Shown: in pieces, positions 40,542-49,384 of the stretch | Numbering within the stretch: the stretch's first letter is position 1 | Layout of the letters: every line of letters starts with the position of its first letter | Virus record (IMG/VR): IMGVR_UViG_3300028045_002632 | Coordinates: 1-62,726 of that record | From: a virus | DNA: 62,726 bases | Reading direction: 5' to 3' (one strand) | Notes under the pieces: generated by a model | What the model was told of the DNA's origin: nothing | Database searches by the model: none | Seen by the model: the letters and a program-made list of their open reading frames with translations, nothing else | Position numbers and translations under genes: made by a program

Positions 40542-41366
40542 ATGAAAAAAATACTTGCAATAGGCATTCTAAGCTGCTTGACCGTGGTGCTCTTGTCAAA
40601 TAGACAAAAGGTGCCAGATCCAATATACATTCCCCCAATTATTGAAGAAAAAGAAATCAAGAACGATCCTGAAATCGATCAAGAAATAAGCAAATTAATT
40701 GACTCAATTAACATCGATAACTCCAAAATAAAAAGCATAACATACGAAAATTTCAAAATAGATATAAAAGGAAGCCCTTTTGACGCTAGAGCCAACTTAA
40801 ACTATGAAAAAGAAAACAACTTCAGAATGATAAGCAATTCAATCGCCGGAAAAGAGCTTGATATAGGTATGAATCAGGAGAATTTCTGGTTTTGGTCGAA
40901 GAGAATGAAGCCGTCATCTTTGTACTATGCCAAAAATGAGGATGTGGGAAAAACAAGATTAAAATCTCCACTCAATCCAATATGGCTAAAATCCTGCATA
41001 GGGGTAAGCGAAATAAATAAAGAAGCAGTGCAAACTGGATATCATGAAAAGTTTGTCTACATAAGAAAAATTATCCAAACTAGTGAGGGCATAGTAAAAA
41101 GAACCACCCTAATAGATCCTGAAACTGAAAGAGTTATAGGGAACTATCTTCACAGAATGAACGGGAACATAATAATCAGCACAGAAATACTGAAATTTAA
41201 AGAAGTAGGAGGGTCACTGATACCTTCTAAAATAAAAACAATATGGCATGAAGAGAATTTTGTAATGGAGTGGTCAATTAAAAAAATTAAAGTAAATTCA
41301 CACATTCACGAGAGCAATTTTACCATGCCAAAAAATATTGATAGAATCAATATGGCAGAAATGTAA
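40542..41366 (+). CDS. Secreted/membrane-anchored LolA-like protein
   Basis: 274 residues with an N-terminal hydrophobic segment (MKKILAIGILSCLTVVLLSN); the Cys in LSCL could serve as a lipoprotein site only if processing is atypical. The rest looks like a half-barrel: FRMISNSIAGKELDIGMNQE, NFWFWSKRMKPSSLYYA, then IVKRTTLIDPETERVIGNYL, resembling outer-membrane lipoprotein-carrier folds. Function in a phage is unclear; perhaps envelope remodelling. Confidence 0.6.
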   Translation: MKKILAIGILSCLTVVLLSNRQKVPDPIYIPPIIEEKEIKNDPEIDQEISKLIDSINIDNSKIKSITYENFKIDIKGSPFDARANLNYEKENNFRMISNSIAGKELDIGMNQENFWFWSKRMKPSSLYYAKNEDVGKTRLKSPLNPIWLKSCIGVSEINKEAVQTGYHEKFVYIRKIIQTSEGIVKRTTLIDPETERVIGNYLHRMNGNIIISTEILKFKEVGGSLIPSKIKTIWHEENFVMEWSIKKIKVNSHIHESNFTMPKNIDRINMAEM

Positions 41367-41383
41367 TTGTTCTAAAATTCATC

Positions 41384-42316
41384 TTACTTATTCAAAAAAG
41401 CAAAGGCTTCAATCATCATAAGTCTATTGAGAGGCGTTTCTGCTTTTTCAAATACATGCCAAGGAGGATCTTTCACATCCTTTAAAATTTCCCTCTCAAC
41501 AAGATTGATCGCCCATGTGTCGATCAAAATAGAGCCACTATGTTCGTTGTAGGTGTGCTCTGAGTGAGTGAGGTCGGTATGGACAGCGAGTCCAGGAATG
41601 GCTACTGATAGATTCCTGCCCTTCGAAGCAAGCTCTTCAAAGGCCGAATGATCACGAGGGTGATTTCCATCCGTCCATTTTTTCCATATTTCCAAATCTT
41701 CTGTGAGAGTTTTAACTTTAGAAGCAAATGTCATAGTTGTACTAATGCTGTGCTTCCAATGAGATGAAGTTGTCTTTAAAACTTTCGAAAATTCCCCAAA
41801 CTCATATTGTGCCATATATTTATCTGGGTGATCGTACAGAGTGGAGTAGTCGGCAATGCTCAAACCTTCTTTCAGAGTGTCTAAGAGTTTTGGATGATTT
41901 GGGTTTTCATAGTCATGGCATTTATGAAGATAATCATCCTCGACAAAATAAACTATGTCTTCTTTATCCCCAAACCGAACGTTCGATGCAGTATCTATTG
42001 TGGCCACATGTGATATTGCATCTTCTACACAATAAATAAAAGATCCAGCATTACCATTGCTCGTCTCTCTAACTTCAACCTTTTCATAAGGGGAGCATGC
42101 GGCATTGATGCAACCAATTAGTTCGCTAGAACAGTTGTCAGCTATGATCCTCATATTTATGTCAGAATTTACATAGGGCAGACCCACACCACAATAGGAC
42201 AGAGAAGGCTCATATACATTCTCTAGAAAATTTTTAAGACAAAGTTCCTTGGTACAACCAGGAAGTTTTCCCTTTTTGTAACTATTGCTGCTTATTCTAT
42301 AGTAAATATTAATCAT
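41384..42316 (-). CDS. Putative GT-A-type glycosyltransferase
   Basis: 310 residues. MRIIADNCSSE and VRETSNGNAGSFIYCVEDAI match the nucleotide-sugar part of a GT-A fold, and IVYFVEDDYLHKCH contains an E-D-D that may bind the metal. A later SSHWKHSISTTMTFASKV is a likely acceptor-side helix. No clear family. It is overlapped by 4 bases with the peptidase downstream of the same run (42313), suggesting one transcript from 45212 down to 41384. Confidence 0.6.
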   Translation of the reverse strand: MINIYYRISSNSYKKGKLPGCTKELCLKNFLENVYEPSLSYCGVGLPYVNSDINMRIIADNCSSELIGCINAACSPYEKVEVRETSNGNAGSFIYCVEDAISHVATIDTASNVRFGDKEDIVYFVEDDYLHKCHDYENPNHPKLLDTLKEGLSIADYSTLYDHPDKYMAQYEFGEFSKVLKTTSSHWKHSISTTMTFASKVKTLTEDLEIWKKWTDGNHPRDHSAFEELASKGRNLSVAIPGLAVHTDLTHSEHTYNEHSGSILIDTWAINLVEREILKDVKDPPWHVFEKAETPLNRLMMIEAFAFLNK

Positions 42317-42975
42317 TGCTTATCCGGTACTATCATAGTTTTCTTCTGAACGTCTGCCATTAGCACCAAAAAAGAAATTACATCGTCAGTCGGGAGGGTG
42401 TTTCCTCGCATGTCCCCTGCGAATTCCCAAGATCTTAGGAAAACTTCATTTTTGATTTTTCTCACTTCTCCCCAACCAGGATCTGCGAGAAATACTTCTT
42501 TATCATTGTATCCCATGGCGACTACATAGTGCCACGTTTTCTCTCCGCTCCTAAGTAAAACAATTGGCAACCTATCTTGGCTCACGTAGTGTTCAAGTTG
42601 GTCTAAGTTTCCTGTTTTAACTTTTGATCTAATGCCAAATTTTTTCAAGGCTATTTGGATATAGTCTGGCGATGTCATTCCTATGTTTTCGTTCTTGTAA
42701 GAAATCCACTTTGTTTTAGTTTCTTTGCTTACACTTTGTATTGTGACTTCGTGACCATAATGATTTATCAGCATGGCGCAACTGGTTGGGCCGCATGTTA
42801 TTTGATCTGGTTGCTCCAGTAGAGGGAAGTCTTTGACAAGATAACTCTCTGGATAACTGTAATCATTGGTCGTTTTTAGAATTAGAGATATTATAAACAA
42901 TGAAAACAAAAATCCAAAAATCAAAGGCGGCAAAACTTTCGTTGGTTTCATGATTTTGTTTTTAGACTTTTTCAT
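42313..42975 (-). CDS. C39-like cysteine peptidase with N-terminal membrane anchor
   Basis: 220 residues. A hydrophobic helix (LPPLIFGFLFSLFIISLIL) is followed by a papain-like domain: catalytic Cys in QITCGPTSCAML, His in TWHYVVAMGYND, Asp in VFLADPGWGE. This is the PF13529/C39-type layout without a transporter. It would face the periplasm or outer side of the membrane. A lysis or envelope-processing role is plausible. Confidence 0.78.
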   Translation of the reverse strand: MKKSKNKIMKPTKVLPPLIFGFLFSLFIISLILKTTNDYSYPESYLVKDFPLLEQPDQITCGPTSCAMLINHYGHEVTIQSVSKETKTKWISYKNENIGMTSPDYIQIALKKFGIRSKVKTGNLDQLEHYVSQDRLPIVLLRSGEKTWHYVVAMGYNDKEVFLADPGWGEVRKIKNEVFLRSWEFAGDMRGNTLPTDDVISFLVLMADVQKKTMIVPDKQ

Positions 42976-42993
42976 TTAAACGCCAGACTGATC

Positions 42994-43719
42994 CTACGAA
43001 CTTTGCTCTTGCTCTTGCTCTTGCTCTTGCTCTTGCTCTTGCTCTTGCTCTTGCTCTTGCTCTTGCTCTTGCTCTTGCTCTTGCTCTTGCTCTTGCTCTT
43101 GCTCTTGCTCTTTATCGCTGGATGGCGAAACATCTCCCAGATTTAAATTATATCCTATACTTATTCTATCGGTTTCTGAGTATACGCAGTGCCAAAAATT
43201 AACATCTTCATTTACGTGAAACATCCTGAAGTTCCATCCTGGCTCGTCCCAGCTAGTAACAATTTCTTTGTTTATGGGGTCAAAAAATCTGAAGAAGGAA
43301 GCTCCTCCAACGGCTGAATGTGAACAATACAATCTATATCCTGTGCTGTTACTGTTGGTGTGCCAGCCCATGTACCCTGCTGGTGGATACCATATCCTTC
43401 CGCTTAGGCCAATTCCGCCCTTGTACCCTTTGAAAACTTTTCCCACTTCCTCACTAACAGTATTAAATGAAAAATTGTCAAATGTAAAGAGATTAGAATC
43501 TTTTGTAGCGACTTCTACGTCGCCTTTTTGAGCCTCTTTTAAAGCCTCTTCGGAAACTCTAGACTTTGCATAGTCAAAAGTAACTTCTGGATCATACATG
43601 TTGGTACAATCTTCTTTTCTCTCTTTAACTGTTTCCGCAACTCTATCTAATCCGTAGATTAACGGAGCGTTGTAGCGAAGATCATTTATTTCTTTATAAA
43701 ACCCTAATATTCCAATCAT
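42994..43719 (-). CDS. 2OG/Fe(II) oxygenase-like protein with (EQ)n tail
   Basis: 241 residues. The core (about 95-195) has YPPAGYMGWHTNSNSTGYRL and FWHCVYSETDRISIGYNL. These give the H-x-N/D first pair, the distal His and the R-x-S that contacts 2-oxoglutarate, with Asn instead of the usual Asp. The C-terminus is about 18 Glu-Gln dipeptides from a TTGCTC repeat. The enzyme would hydroxylate an unknown substrate, and uses the same 2-oxoglutarate pool as the nitrogen genes. It overlaps the TPR-GT gene by 4 bases. Confidence 0.6.
   Translation of the reverse strand: MIGILGFYKEINDLRYNAPLIYGLDRVAETVKERKEDCTNMYDPEVTFDYAKSRVSEEALKEAQKGDVEVATKDSNLFTFDNFSFNTVSEEVGKVFKGYKGGIGLSGRIWYPPAGYMGWHTNSNSTGYRLYCSHSAVGGASFFRFFDPINKEIVTSWDEPGWNFRMFHVNEDVNFWHCVYSETDRISIGYNLNLGDVSPSSDKEQEQEQEQEQEQEQEQEQEQEQEQEQEQEQEQEQEQSS
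43003..43111. repeat. TTGCTC hexanucleotide repeat, about 18 copies
   Basis: Perfect tandem array encoding the C-terminal (Glu-Gln)n of the oxygenase-like protein on the minus strand. Length likely varies between isolates. Confidence 0.9.
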
Positions 43720-45212
43720 TTCGATTCCTTTACTTTTTCAATTAATTCTTTTTGAACATCTTTAAACAAACCATCCCAGTCACCAAATGCTTGCTGTCTG
43801 AAAAGCCTCATGTTTGGATACCACTCAGTCTGCTCACCTTCCAGCTTCCATCTCCAATCAGGATTAAAAGGAAGCAATGTCCAGGTTTCTTTGCCAATTG
43901 TTCCGGCGAGATGTGCCACAGAAGTATCTGCTGTTATAACTAAGTCTAACTCTCTAATAATTGAAGCTGTGTCTTCAAAAGTTTCCATAGTTTTAGACAT
44001 GTCTATAATTTTCATATCATCAGCACCTTGAGTTAGATCGATAGGATCTGGGTGATGTGGGTACGCCCTCTTTCTTAAGTCTTTTTGCATAGAAAACAAT
44101 TTTACATTTGGAACTTCTTCGATAGGCTTGAAAAACCTCAAAGGAAAAGATCTGTTTAGGTCGTTAGGATGCTGAGGGTTGCCTGCCCAAACTATTCCGA
44201 CTTTGAAGAGTTCATTATCTACACTCAAATCAATTTTTTTATTCTGATTTATTCTGAAAGATTCACTTGGTGGTAAGCTGAGATCTTTAATTTCGAGTAA
44301 ACTTGGCAAACTGACGACGGAGCAATGATGATCATAATCTTTTACATCTTCGCATGTGATGGTGACAAAAGAACATCCAAATTCAAATAGACTTTCTGTA
44401 CCTTCTGGTACTACAAAAACGATTGAACTTGGACTTAGTTCGCATAGTTTTGGTATAAATCTAGAAAATTGAATTAAGTCTCCTTTGCCCTGCTCGCCAT
44501 ATACAACTATTTTCTTGCCCTCTATGTCTTGCCCTGTCCATCTTTTTTCTTCATCATATGCCTTTCTTACTTTTCTCAATTGCGGGAAGTAGCTCAGTCT
44601 GTGTTCGTATTCTTTCCATCCCTTCTTCATTTCGCCTTTAAGATGGTAGGCGTATGCAAGGTCAACGTGATACTGAGGCTTGTCATCTATCTCTATAGCC
44701 TTCTCGAAACATTCGATTGCTTTATCTAATTCCTTTAAGATCCCATAAGCAGAACCTAAGTTGATCCAAGAATGTTGAGAATTAGGATTTATTTTTATGG
44801 ACTTTTTATAAAGCTCTATAGCTTTTCCAGTATCTCCACCCTGCCTGCACAGCATGCCTAAGTTGCTATAGTAATTCTCCTTATTGGGATTTAATTCTAT
44901 AGCTTTTTCCATGTGTTTGATAGCTTTTTCTACCTTGCCAGTTTTGCCGTAACACAACGATAAGTTGTTGTGATTTTCTGAATTAGATGGATCTATTTTT
45001 AAAGATTCAGAAAATTTTTCTATAGCTTCTTCGTTTTCGCCCTTTCTATAGTGGCACAATCCGAGAAGCTGCATAGCTTTGAAGTTTTCAGGATCGACCT
45101 TCAAAAGTTGACTCAGAACTATTTCAGATTCCTTAAACCTTTTGTGGTTAAATAAACATTCAGATTTATGAAGACTATCTTTTAAAAGTTCTTCTAATTC
45201 TTCTTTTTGCAT
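43716..45212 (-). CDS. TPR protein with GT9/OGT-like glycosyltransferase domain
   Basis: 498 residues. Residues about 1-190 are five or six TPRs (ENFKAMQLLGLCHYRKGENE; SENHNNLSLCYGKTGKVEKA; QHSWINLGSAYGILKELDKA). The C-terminal half has IVVYGEQGKGDLIQFSRFIP and VITADTSVAHLAGTIGKETW, then LLPFNPDWRWKLEGEQTEWY and MRLFRQQAFGDWDG. That end pattern is the common bacterial TPR-glycosyltransferase type. Protein or peptide glycosylation is likely. First gene of a minus-strand run of four. Confidence 0.85.
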   Translation of the reverse strand: MQKEELEELLKDSLHKSECLFNHKRFKESEIVLSQLLKVDPENFKAMQLLGLCHYRKGENEEAIEKFSESLKIDPSNSENHNNLSLCYGKTGKVEKAIKHMEKAIELNPNKENYYSNLGMLCRQGGDTGKAIELYKKSIKINPNSQHSWINLGSAYGILKELDKAIECFEKAIEIDDKPQYHVDLAYAYHLKGEMKKGWKEYEHRLSYFPQLRKVRKAYDEEKRWTGQDIEGKKIVVYGEQGKGDLIQFSRFIPKLCELSPSSIVFVVPEGTESLFEFGCSFVTITCEDVKDYDHHCSVVSLPSLLEIKDLSLPPSESFRINQNKKIDLSVDNELFKVGIVWAGNPQHPNDLNRSFPLRFFKPIEEVPNVKLFSMQKDLRKRAYPHHPDPIDLTQGADDMKIIDMSKTMETFEDTASIIRELDLVITADTSVAHLAGTIGKETWTLLPFNPDWRWKLEGEQTEWYPNMRLFRQQAFGDWDGLFKDVQKELIEKVKESK

Positions 45213-45256
45213 CTTTGGCTCCTTAGAATAATAACTAATAAATTCTATATAATTTT

Positions 45257-45382
45257 ATGAGTATTGTCAAAGTTAAAAAAGTAAGACCAACTCAAAAAAA
45301 ACGCAAACCTTGCGGATGTAGAAAAAAAAAGTTGCGAATCAAGCAAAAAATCAAGCCAGCAATTAAAAAAGTCTTTCTTTAG
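45257..45382 (+). CDS. Small Lys/Arg-rich protein with CGC
   Basis: 41 residues (MSIVKVKKVRPTQKKRKPCG then CRKKKLRIKQKIKPAI). Extremely basic with one C-G-C. Its TAG stop overlaps the Shine-Dalgarno TAGGAGGTG of the next gene. Probably a nucleic-acid binding peptide; co-transcribed with 45393. Confidence 0.55.
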   Translation: MSIVKVKKVRPTQKKRKPCGCRKKKLRIKQKIKPAIKKVFL

Positions 45383-45392
45383 GAGGTGAAAA

Positions 45393-45623
45393 ATGGGATG
45401 TGGTTGCGGAAAAGGGAAAAGAGGAGTAGGAAGAAGGCCAATAGCTGGTCCTGCAAAAAGGGGGGTTTTGAGCAATGGTTCCTCGCCTGCTCAAATACGA
45501 CAACAAGCCCTTCAAAACAATGTGTCGTCTCAATCTTTAAGCGTTAGCGGACTTTCTAAAAAGAGAAGAGAAGTAGAAAGAAAAAGAAGACAAGCCGTGT
45601 TGAAAGCGTTAGGCAGGCCGTAG
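45393..45623 (+). CDS. Small basic protein with N-terminal GCGCGKG
   Basis: 76 residues behind GGAGGTG. MGCGCGKGKRGVGRRPIAGP start, then a helical basic end (SKKRREVERKRRQAVLKALG). The first 25 residues resemble the Cys/Arg-rich N-terminus of the GNAT protein at 17265 (MCCGRSGGGRSRGRSRR). Possibly both are modular nucleic-acid or metal-binding tails. Confidence 0.6.
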   Translation: MGCGCGKGKRGVGRRPIAGPAKRGVLSNGSSPAQIRQQALQNNVSSQSLSVSGLSKKRREVERKRRQAVLKALGRP

Positions 45624-45691
45624 ACAAAATAACCTATGCACCATGAGTGCAAAAAATAATAAAACTGTAGTGAGATTTTAGCAAAAAAAAA

Positions 45692-45717
45692 GACAAGCTC
45701 AAAGAGCTTGTCTTTTT
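45692..45717 (+). terminator. Rho-independent terminator
   Basis: GACAAGCTC-AAA-GAGCTTGTC-TTTTT, a 9-bp stem preceded by an A-run. It closes the small basic gene pair and could also stop the convergent gene ending at 45778. Confidence 0.85.
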
Positions 45718-45777
45718 CTCATATTTGAATCCGAGTGCATGATGCCATCGAGTCCAACATGATAGGAGGCATATTAA

Positions 45778-46017
45778 TTACTTGGTTTTTCTGTTCTTGG
45801 CAGTATTACCAGTGTCTTCAACTCCATCAACATATCCAAGCTTTTTAGCAAGGCTTCGGGCAGAAGTTAGAGCGGCACTGCGAGATGGGAATCTCGTTGA
45901 GCCATCTGCTTTTCGAACTAACTTAGTTGGTCGAATTTCTGGAATTTGTACAGTTGCTTCATAAACAGAAGCTCCTTCCACGGTACGTGTAGAAACTTTT
46001 ACTGGCATTTGACTCAT
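45778..46017 (-). CDS. Small basic beta-rich protein
   Basis: 79 residues from the ATG at 46017 behind TAGGAGAAAACC; the longer reading from 46089 lacks a ribosome site. Beta strands VKVSTRTVEGASVYEATVQI, then FPSRSAALTSARSLAKKLGY and a Lys-rich end. Similar alpha-beta layout to small dsRBD- or DUF-type proteins. Role unknown. Confidence 0.65.
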   Translation of the reverse strand: MSQMPVKVSTRTVEGASVYEATVQIPEIRPTKLVRKADGSTRFPSRSAALTSARSLAKKLGYVDGVEDTGNTAKNRKTK

Positions 46018-46095
46018 GTGGTTTTCTCCTAAAAAAGAGTCCTTAGTTTGTATGTTTTTTACTTTAGTGATTAAATTAAGATTAGTCAACGTGAT

Positions 46096-46773
46096 TTACA
46101 ATTTAATTTTCAAATTATCCATAGAAAAGTTTCTCAAGCTAGAACTGCTCTTTGACTGGCCTGCCAAGGACAGAGTTGGAATTAATTGTGGCCTATTTTT
46201 CGGCCTGTATCGTTTGGAATGAAACTTTTCAATGGCGTCTCTATATTTGTCTCTGAGTAACTTGATCGAATTTAGAGAAACATGTTTCTCTAAACCGAAA
46301 CAAGGCATCATTGAATCAACGGTAAAAAGCACCTCGGACAGCTTTACTCTTTTTCCTTTTCCAACTTTGGAGAAATCGATAAACCAAAGAAAGGTTTCTG
46401 GGTCATAATTGAACGCCGGATTCATGAGACCAACGGCTTCATGTTTTTTTAATTGATCCTTAATTTCAGAAAGCCATATTTCATTTCTTCCCTTGTGCAG
46501 TTTGTAGAACCAATGTGCAGATATAGCTTTAAAGCTTAAAATTAAAATGTGTTTGTTGTTTTTTTTATCGTATCCATTCCTCAAGCAAAACGGGCAATAG
46601 AAGGAGTTTCCCGACATCCTTTCACAGATTTCAATAGAAAAGGAGTCAAACAATGATGTCTTATTGCAAAACTCGCACTTACAATGGACGTTTTTGGCCA
46701 ATGCTCCAGAATGCTTATCTTCTGGATCAATTGGTATCAAACGAATATTTTGTTTAATATTTTTGTCACTCAT
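46096..46773 (-). CDS. Zinc-ribbon phage protein of unknown function
   Basis: 225 residues from ATG 46773 (MSDKNIKQNIRLIPID), AAGG upstream. CKCEFCNKTSLF ... FYCPFCLRNGYDK supply the cysteine pairs of a zinc ribbon near residues 30-65; HILILSFKAISAHWFYKLHK is a helical aromatic core. The C-terminus is basic and Ser-rich. I recognise the C-P-F-C-L-R pattern from other large phages but know no function. Confidence 0.65.
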   Translation of the reverse strand: MSDKNIKQNIRLIPIDPEDKHSGALAKNVHCKCEFCNKTSLFDSFSIEICERMSGNSFYCPFCLRNGYDKKNNKHILILSFKAISAHWFYKLHKGRNEIWLSEIKDQLKKHEAVGLMNPAFNYDPETFLWFIDFSKVGKGKRVKLSEVLFTVDSMMPCFGLEKHVSLNSIKLLRDKYRDAIEKFHSKRYRPKNRPQLIPTLSLAGQSKSSSSLRNFSMDNLKIKL

Positions 46774-46883
46774 ATCATAAATACCTTGAAATACGACATT
46801 GATTTTAAATAAGAAAAATAAAAAAATCAATGGAGGAAACTATATAAGATAAGTCAGCAATACTATTTGCAGAGGAAAATATT

Positions 46884-47126
46884 ATGAGTTTAAAGACATT
46901 CACACAGTGGGCAGACGATAATTCTTTACCTGTACCGTTCGAAACTAACTTTGTTGTAGAAGAGCCAACGTCTGAAAAGACCACGGACGAAAATCGTGCA
47001 AGAACAGGATGGAGTGCAAATTATCCTCCTGCATACTTCTCTGCACAATACCCGAATCTCTGGGTTGCTCCTAAAAAATCAACTCACGATCTCGACGCAG
47101 CACAAATGGGAAGAACAAAAAAATAA
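46884..47126 (+). CDS. Small tagged protein
   Basis: 80 residues, MSLKTFTQWADDNSLPVPFE. The tag (F-T-Q-W-A-D) is followed by ARTGWSANYPPAYFSAQYPN, a Tyr/Pro-rich stretch, and a basic end. No enzymatic motif. GAGG at 46872 is well placed for the ATG, unlike several other tagged genes. Followed by a strong terminator. Confidence 0.65.
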   Translation: MSLKTFTQWADDNSLPVPFETNFVVEEPTSEKTTDENRARTGWSANYPPAYFSAQYPNLWVAPKKSTHDLDAAQMGRTKK

Positions 47127-47152
47127 TCATAAGTTCATTTGTTTTTATATTG

Positions 47153-47178
47153 AAAAAGCCCGCTATAGCGGGCTTTTT
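47153..47178. terminator. Strong Rho-independent terminator
   Basis: AAAAAGCCCGC-TATA-GCGGGCTTTTT: symmetric 11-bp stem, usable on both strands between the tagged gene and the convergent gene at 47234. Confidence 0.85.
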
Positions 47179-47233
47179 CTTTTTATGAGATGTTGAGTGA
47201 TTAGCCGTGCTGATCGCATCGGGTGCTCGTCTG

Positions 47234-47629
47234 TTAGATAAGACCACGGTGATGTTCGGCAGTAATCTTAGAAACCGTGGACCAGTCCCAAATTGCTGAC
47301 GAAACACTGTCTATTCTAGATTCCTGATCTACTTTTGCTATAGAATTTTTCTTATTGTCGTAAAAAGATGATGGACAACGCTCCCAATATCCCCACTGGT
47401 CTTCATTCTTCGGATTTTGAAATATCATTCCCTTGTTATAATATTTGACTATGATCTCATCAACTCTTTCCGACGAGAGACCCGACTCCTTTGCAAGAGC
47501 AGAAGTGCTTCTCCACACATACTTAGGATGACGAGCCAGTGCGATAAAGAACTTTTGTTCCTCGTCTCCCTCTTTCGTGCCTTGAGGATAGATATTTACC
47601 CATTTATGCGGATGATTTTTTTTGCTCAT
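47234..47629 (-). CDS. Winged-helix-like protein
   Basis: 131 residues from ATG 47629, behind AAGGATAATGG. Helical segment TSALAKESGLSSERVDEIIV, then YYNKGMIFQNP as wing, matches a small winged helix. C-terminal 60 residues unassigned. Possible transcription regulator. Confidence 0.6.
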   Translation of the reverse strand: MSKKNHPHKWVNIYPQGTKEGDEEQKFFIALARHPKYVWRSTSALAKESGLSSERVDEIIVKYYNKGMIFQNPKNEDQWGYWERCPSSFYDNKKNSIAKVDQESRIDSVSSAIWDWSTVSKITAEHHRGLI

Positions 47630-47737
47630 TTTTCCATTATCCTTGAAATCTTCTAAATAAGTTTGAATTCTAACTACATTAAAAGAATAAGTAAATAGAA
47701 TTTTTGAACAAGAATTCACAGAAAGAGAGAATGAAGA

Positions 47738-48178
47738 ATGAAAAGAAAACTTAAAAATCAATATGAGGCTAAAGCCGCTAGAAAAAAAAAGCTAGAACAC
47801 GCCTTAAGAGGTGACGGCGAGTATCTATATAGAAATAACACAAAAGGGACACTTGATCTCCCAAAAGCATCCTTTGATGGAGCAAGACGTGTTCCTGTAA
47901 ACGGAGAATGGCGAGGCGACAATTACTTCATGCTGTTGGTAAAAAAGAATGAAGCTCGCTTGGTTAAAACAATTTCGCATCCAGAAAGGAAAGATAAAAT
48001 GACCGACAAATTAATCATGGACCAACCAGATGTGGTGACTACCGAAGGAACTGTAGAGCAGGTTGTGGTGGACGAAACCGAAAAAAAACTCAATGAAGGA
48101 CAGCCTGTCCAAGATTCTCAAGAAGATGTTCTCTTAAATGAAGATCCGATGGATGGCGTAGAAATCATTATCGATTAG
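47738..48178 (+). CDS. Hypothetical acidic-tailed protein
   Basis: 146 residues, MKRKLKNQYEAKAARKKKLE start. Basic helical N-terminus, a small beta middle (VPVNGEWRGDNYFMLLVKKN), and a long Glu/Asp/Gln-rich disordered end. No domain recognised. The adjacent AAA+ gene lies 80 bases downstream. Confidence 0.6.
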   Translation: MKRKLKNQYEAKAARKKKLEHALRGDGEYLYRNNTKGTLDLPKASFDGARRVPVNGEWRGDNYFMLLVKKNEARLVKTISHPERKDKMTDKLIMDQPDVVTTEGTVEQVVVDETEKKLNEGQPVQDSQEDVLLNEDPMDGVEIIID

Positions 48179-48258
48179 CAAGATTTTTGATTTACACCTC
48201 CAAAATTTTCAGTATGATGTAAGTGAAATCTTTCAACTATTGAGACTTGGAGTGGAAC

Positions 48259-49371
48259 ATGTCGTACAAAATCGTGCTTGAGAGATCTTGCACACAGAGA
48301 ACGAATAGTCAAAAAATTGAAGAATCTGTCAAAAAACTGATTGAGAGATCCTTGTCTGGAAATCGTGGAAGGAATTGGTCCTATTCTGTAGCTTCTAGCA
48401 AAGGTCCTCAAATCTTCGATGGCGTGTGGAAGTGGTCCAAAACAATAAAGTTTGATCGAAGCAGGGGCTTCGCAAGCACCAAAGATTCACAGTGGGCTAA
48501 AATTGTTTCTGCGATAGATGAAAAGTCTAAATCTTCTGCCTATGGTAAGTTTCCGTGGAAAATTAAGTCTGCTAGTGATCTTTTAGGCATTGCGACGAAA
48601 AAGGACAAAGAGTCCAAAAAAAACAACCAGCCAAAAGACTATGGTCAAATAGAGCTTGAAAAAAATGGGTTTTTTGATCACATCTACGAAAGAAAGCACC
48701 ATGTAAATATAGTTTATTCAGCATTGGAAGCATTTAAAGACTCCAACATGAAGAATAGATTTCACTGTGTTTTACACGGCCCGCCTGGTTGCGGAAAATC
48801 TGACATTCTGATTTCAGTAAGCAAAATGCTTGGGCCAGAAAATGAAGCGTTTATCAAGTTTGACGCAACCAGCATGACTGAGGCAGGTGTTTCTAAATTG
48901 CTCTTAGAATCGGAGTTTATTCCGCCAGTATTGATTGTGGAAGAAATAGAAAAAGCCCCAGAGAATCACCTCAGGTGGCTACTGGGTATCTTGGATCATA
49001 GGGCAGAAATTCGAAGAACGAACTTCAGGATTGGAAACAAGGCTAGAAATGTGAAAATGCTTTGCTTGGCCACAGTGAATGATCTGAATTTATTCAAGAA
49101 TAGCATGAGCGGTGCCTTAGCTTCTCGGTTTGCTCATGAAATTTACTGTCCTCGCCCATCCAGAGCAGTTATGGAAAAAATTCTTCTTCGAGAAGTTGAA
49201 AGAATCAACGGTGACACAAACTGGATTGAACCAACTTTGTCTTACTGTATCGACGACAAAGGATTGGATGACCCCAGAAAAGTCATTCCAATCTGCCTAT
49301 GTGGTCGAGAAAAGCTTTTGACTGGCGAGTACCAAAAGTCCCTGAATGCAGTTCTACCACCAAAATCGTAA
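48259..49371 (+). CDS. AAA+ ATPase
   Basis: 370 residues from ATG 48259 behind GGAGTGGAAC. Residues 1-140 form a divergent N-terminal domain. Walker A is CVLHGPPGCGKSDILI, Walker B LIVEEIEKAPENHL, sensor 1 LATVND, and SGALASRFAHEIYC gives the arginine finger. The set resembles the MoxR/RuvB-like or clamp-loader-like small AAA+ group and may remodel a complex in replication or assembly. Product size and order of motifs look complete. Confidence 0.85.
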   Translation: MSYKIVLERSCTQRTNSQKIEESVKKLIERSLSGNRGRNWSYSVASSKGPQIFDGVWKWSKTIKFDRSRGFASTKDSQWAKIVSAIDEKSKSSAYGKFPWKIKSASDLLGIATKKDKESKKNNQPKDYGQIELEKNGFFDHIYERKHHVNIVYSALEAFKDSNMKNRFHCVLHGPPGCGKSDILISVSKMLGPENEAFIKFDATSMTEAGVSKLLLESEFIPPVLIVEEIEKAPENHLRWLLGILDHRAEIRRTNFRIGNKARNVKMLCLATVNDLNLFKNSMSGALASRFAHEIYCPRPSRAVMEKILLREVERINGDTNWIEPTLSYCIDDKGLDDPRKVIPICLCGREKLLTGEYQKSLNAVLPPKS

Positions 49372-49384
49372 ATGGAGTTTGATT

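Noticed and set aside
43003-43111. Repeat array considered as CRISPR-like
   Set aside because: A 6-bp unit with no spacers that encodes Glu-Gln repeats in frame; it is a microsatellite.
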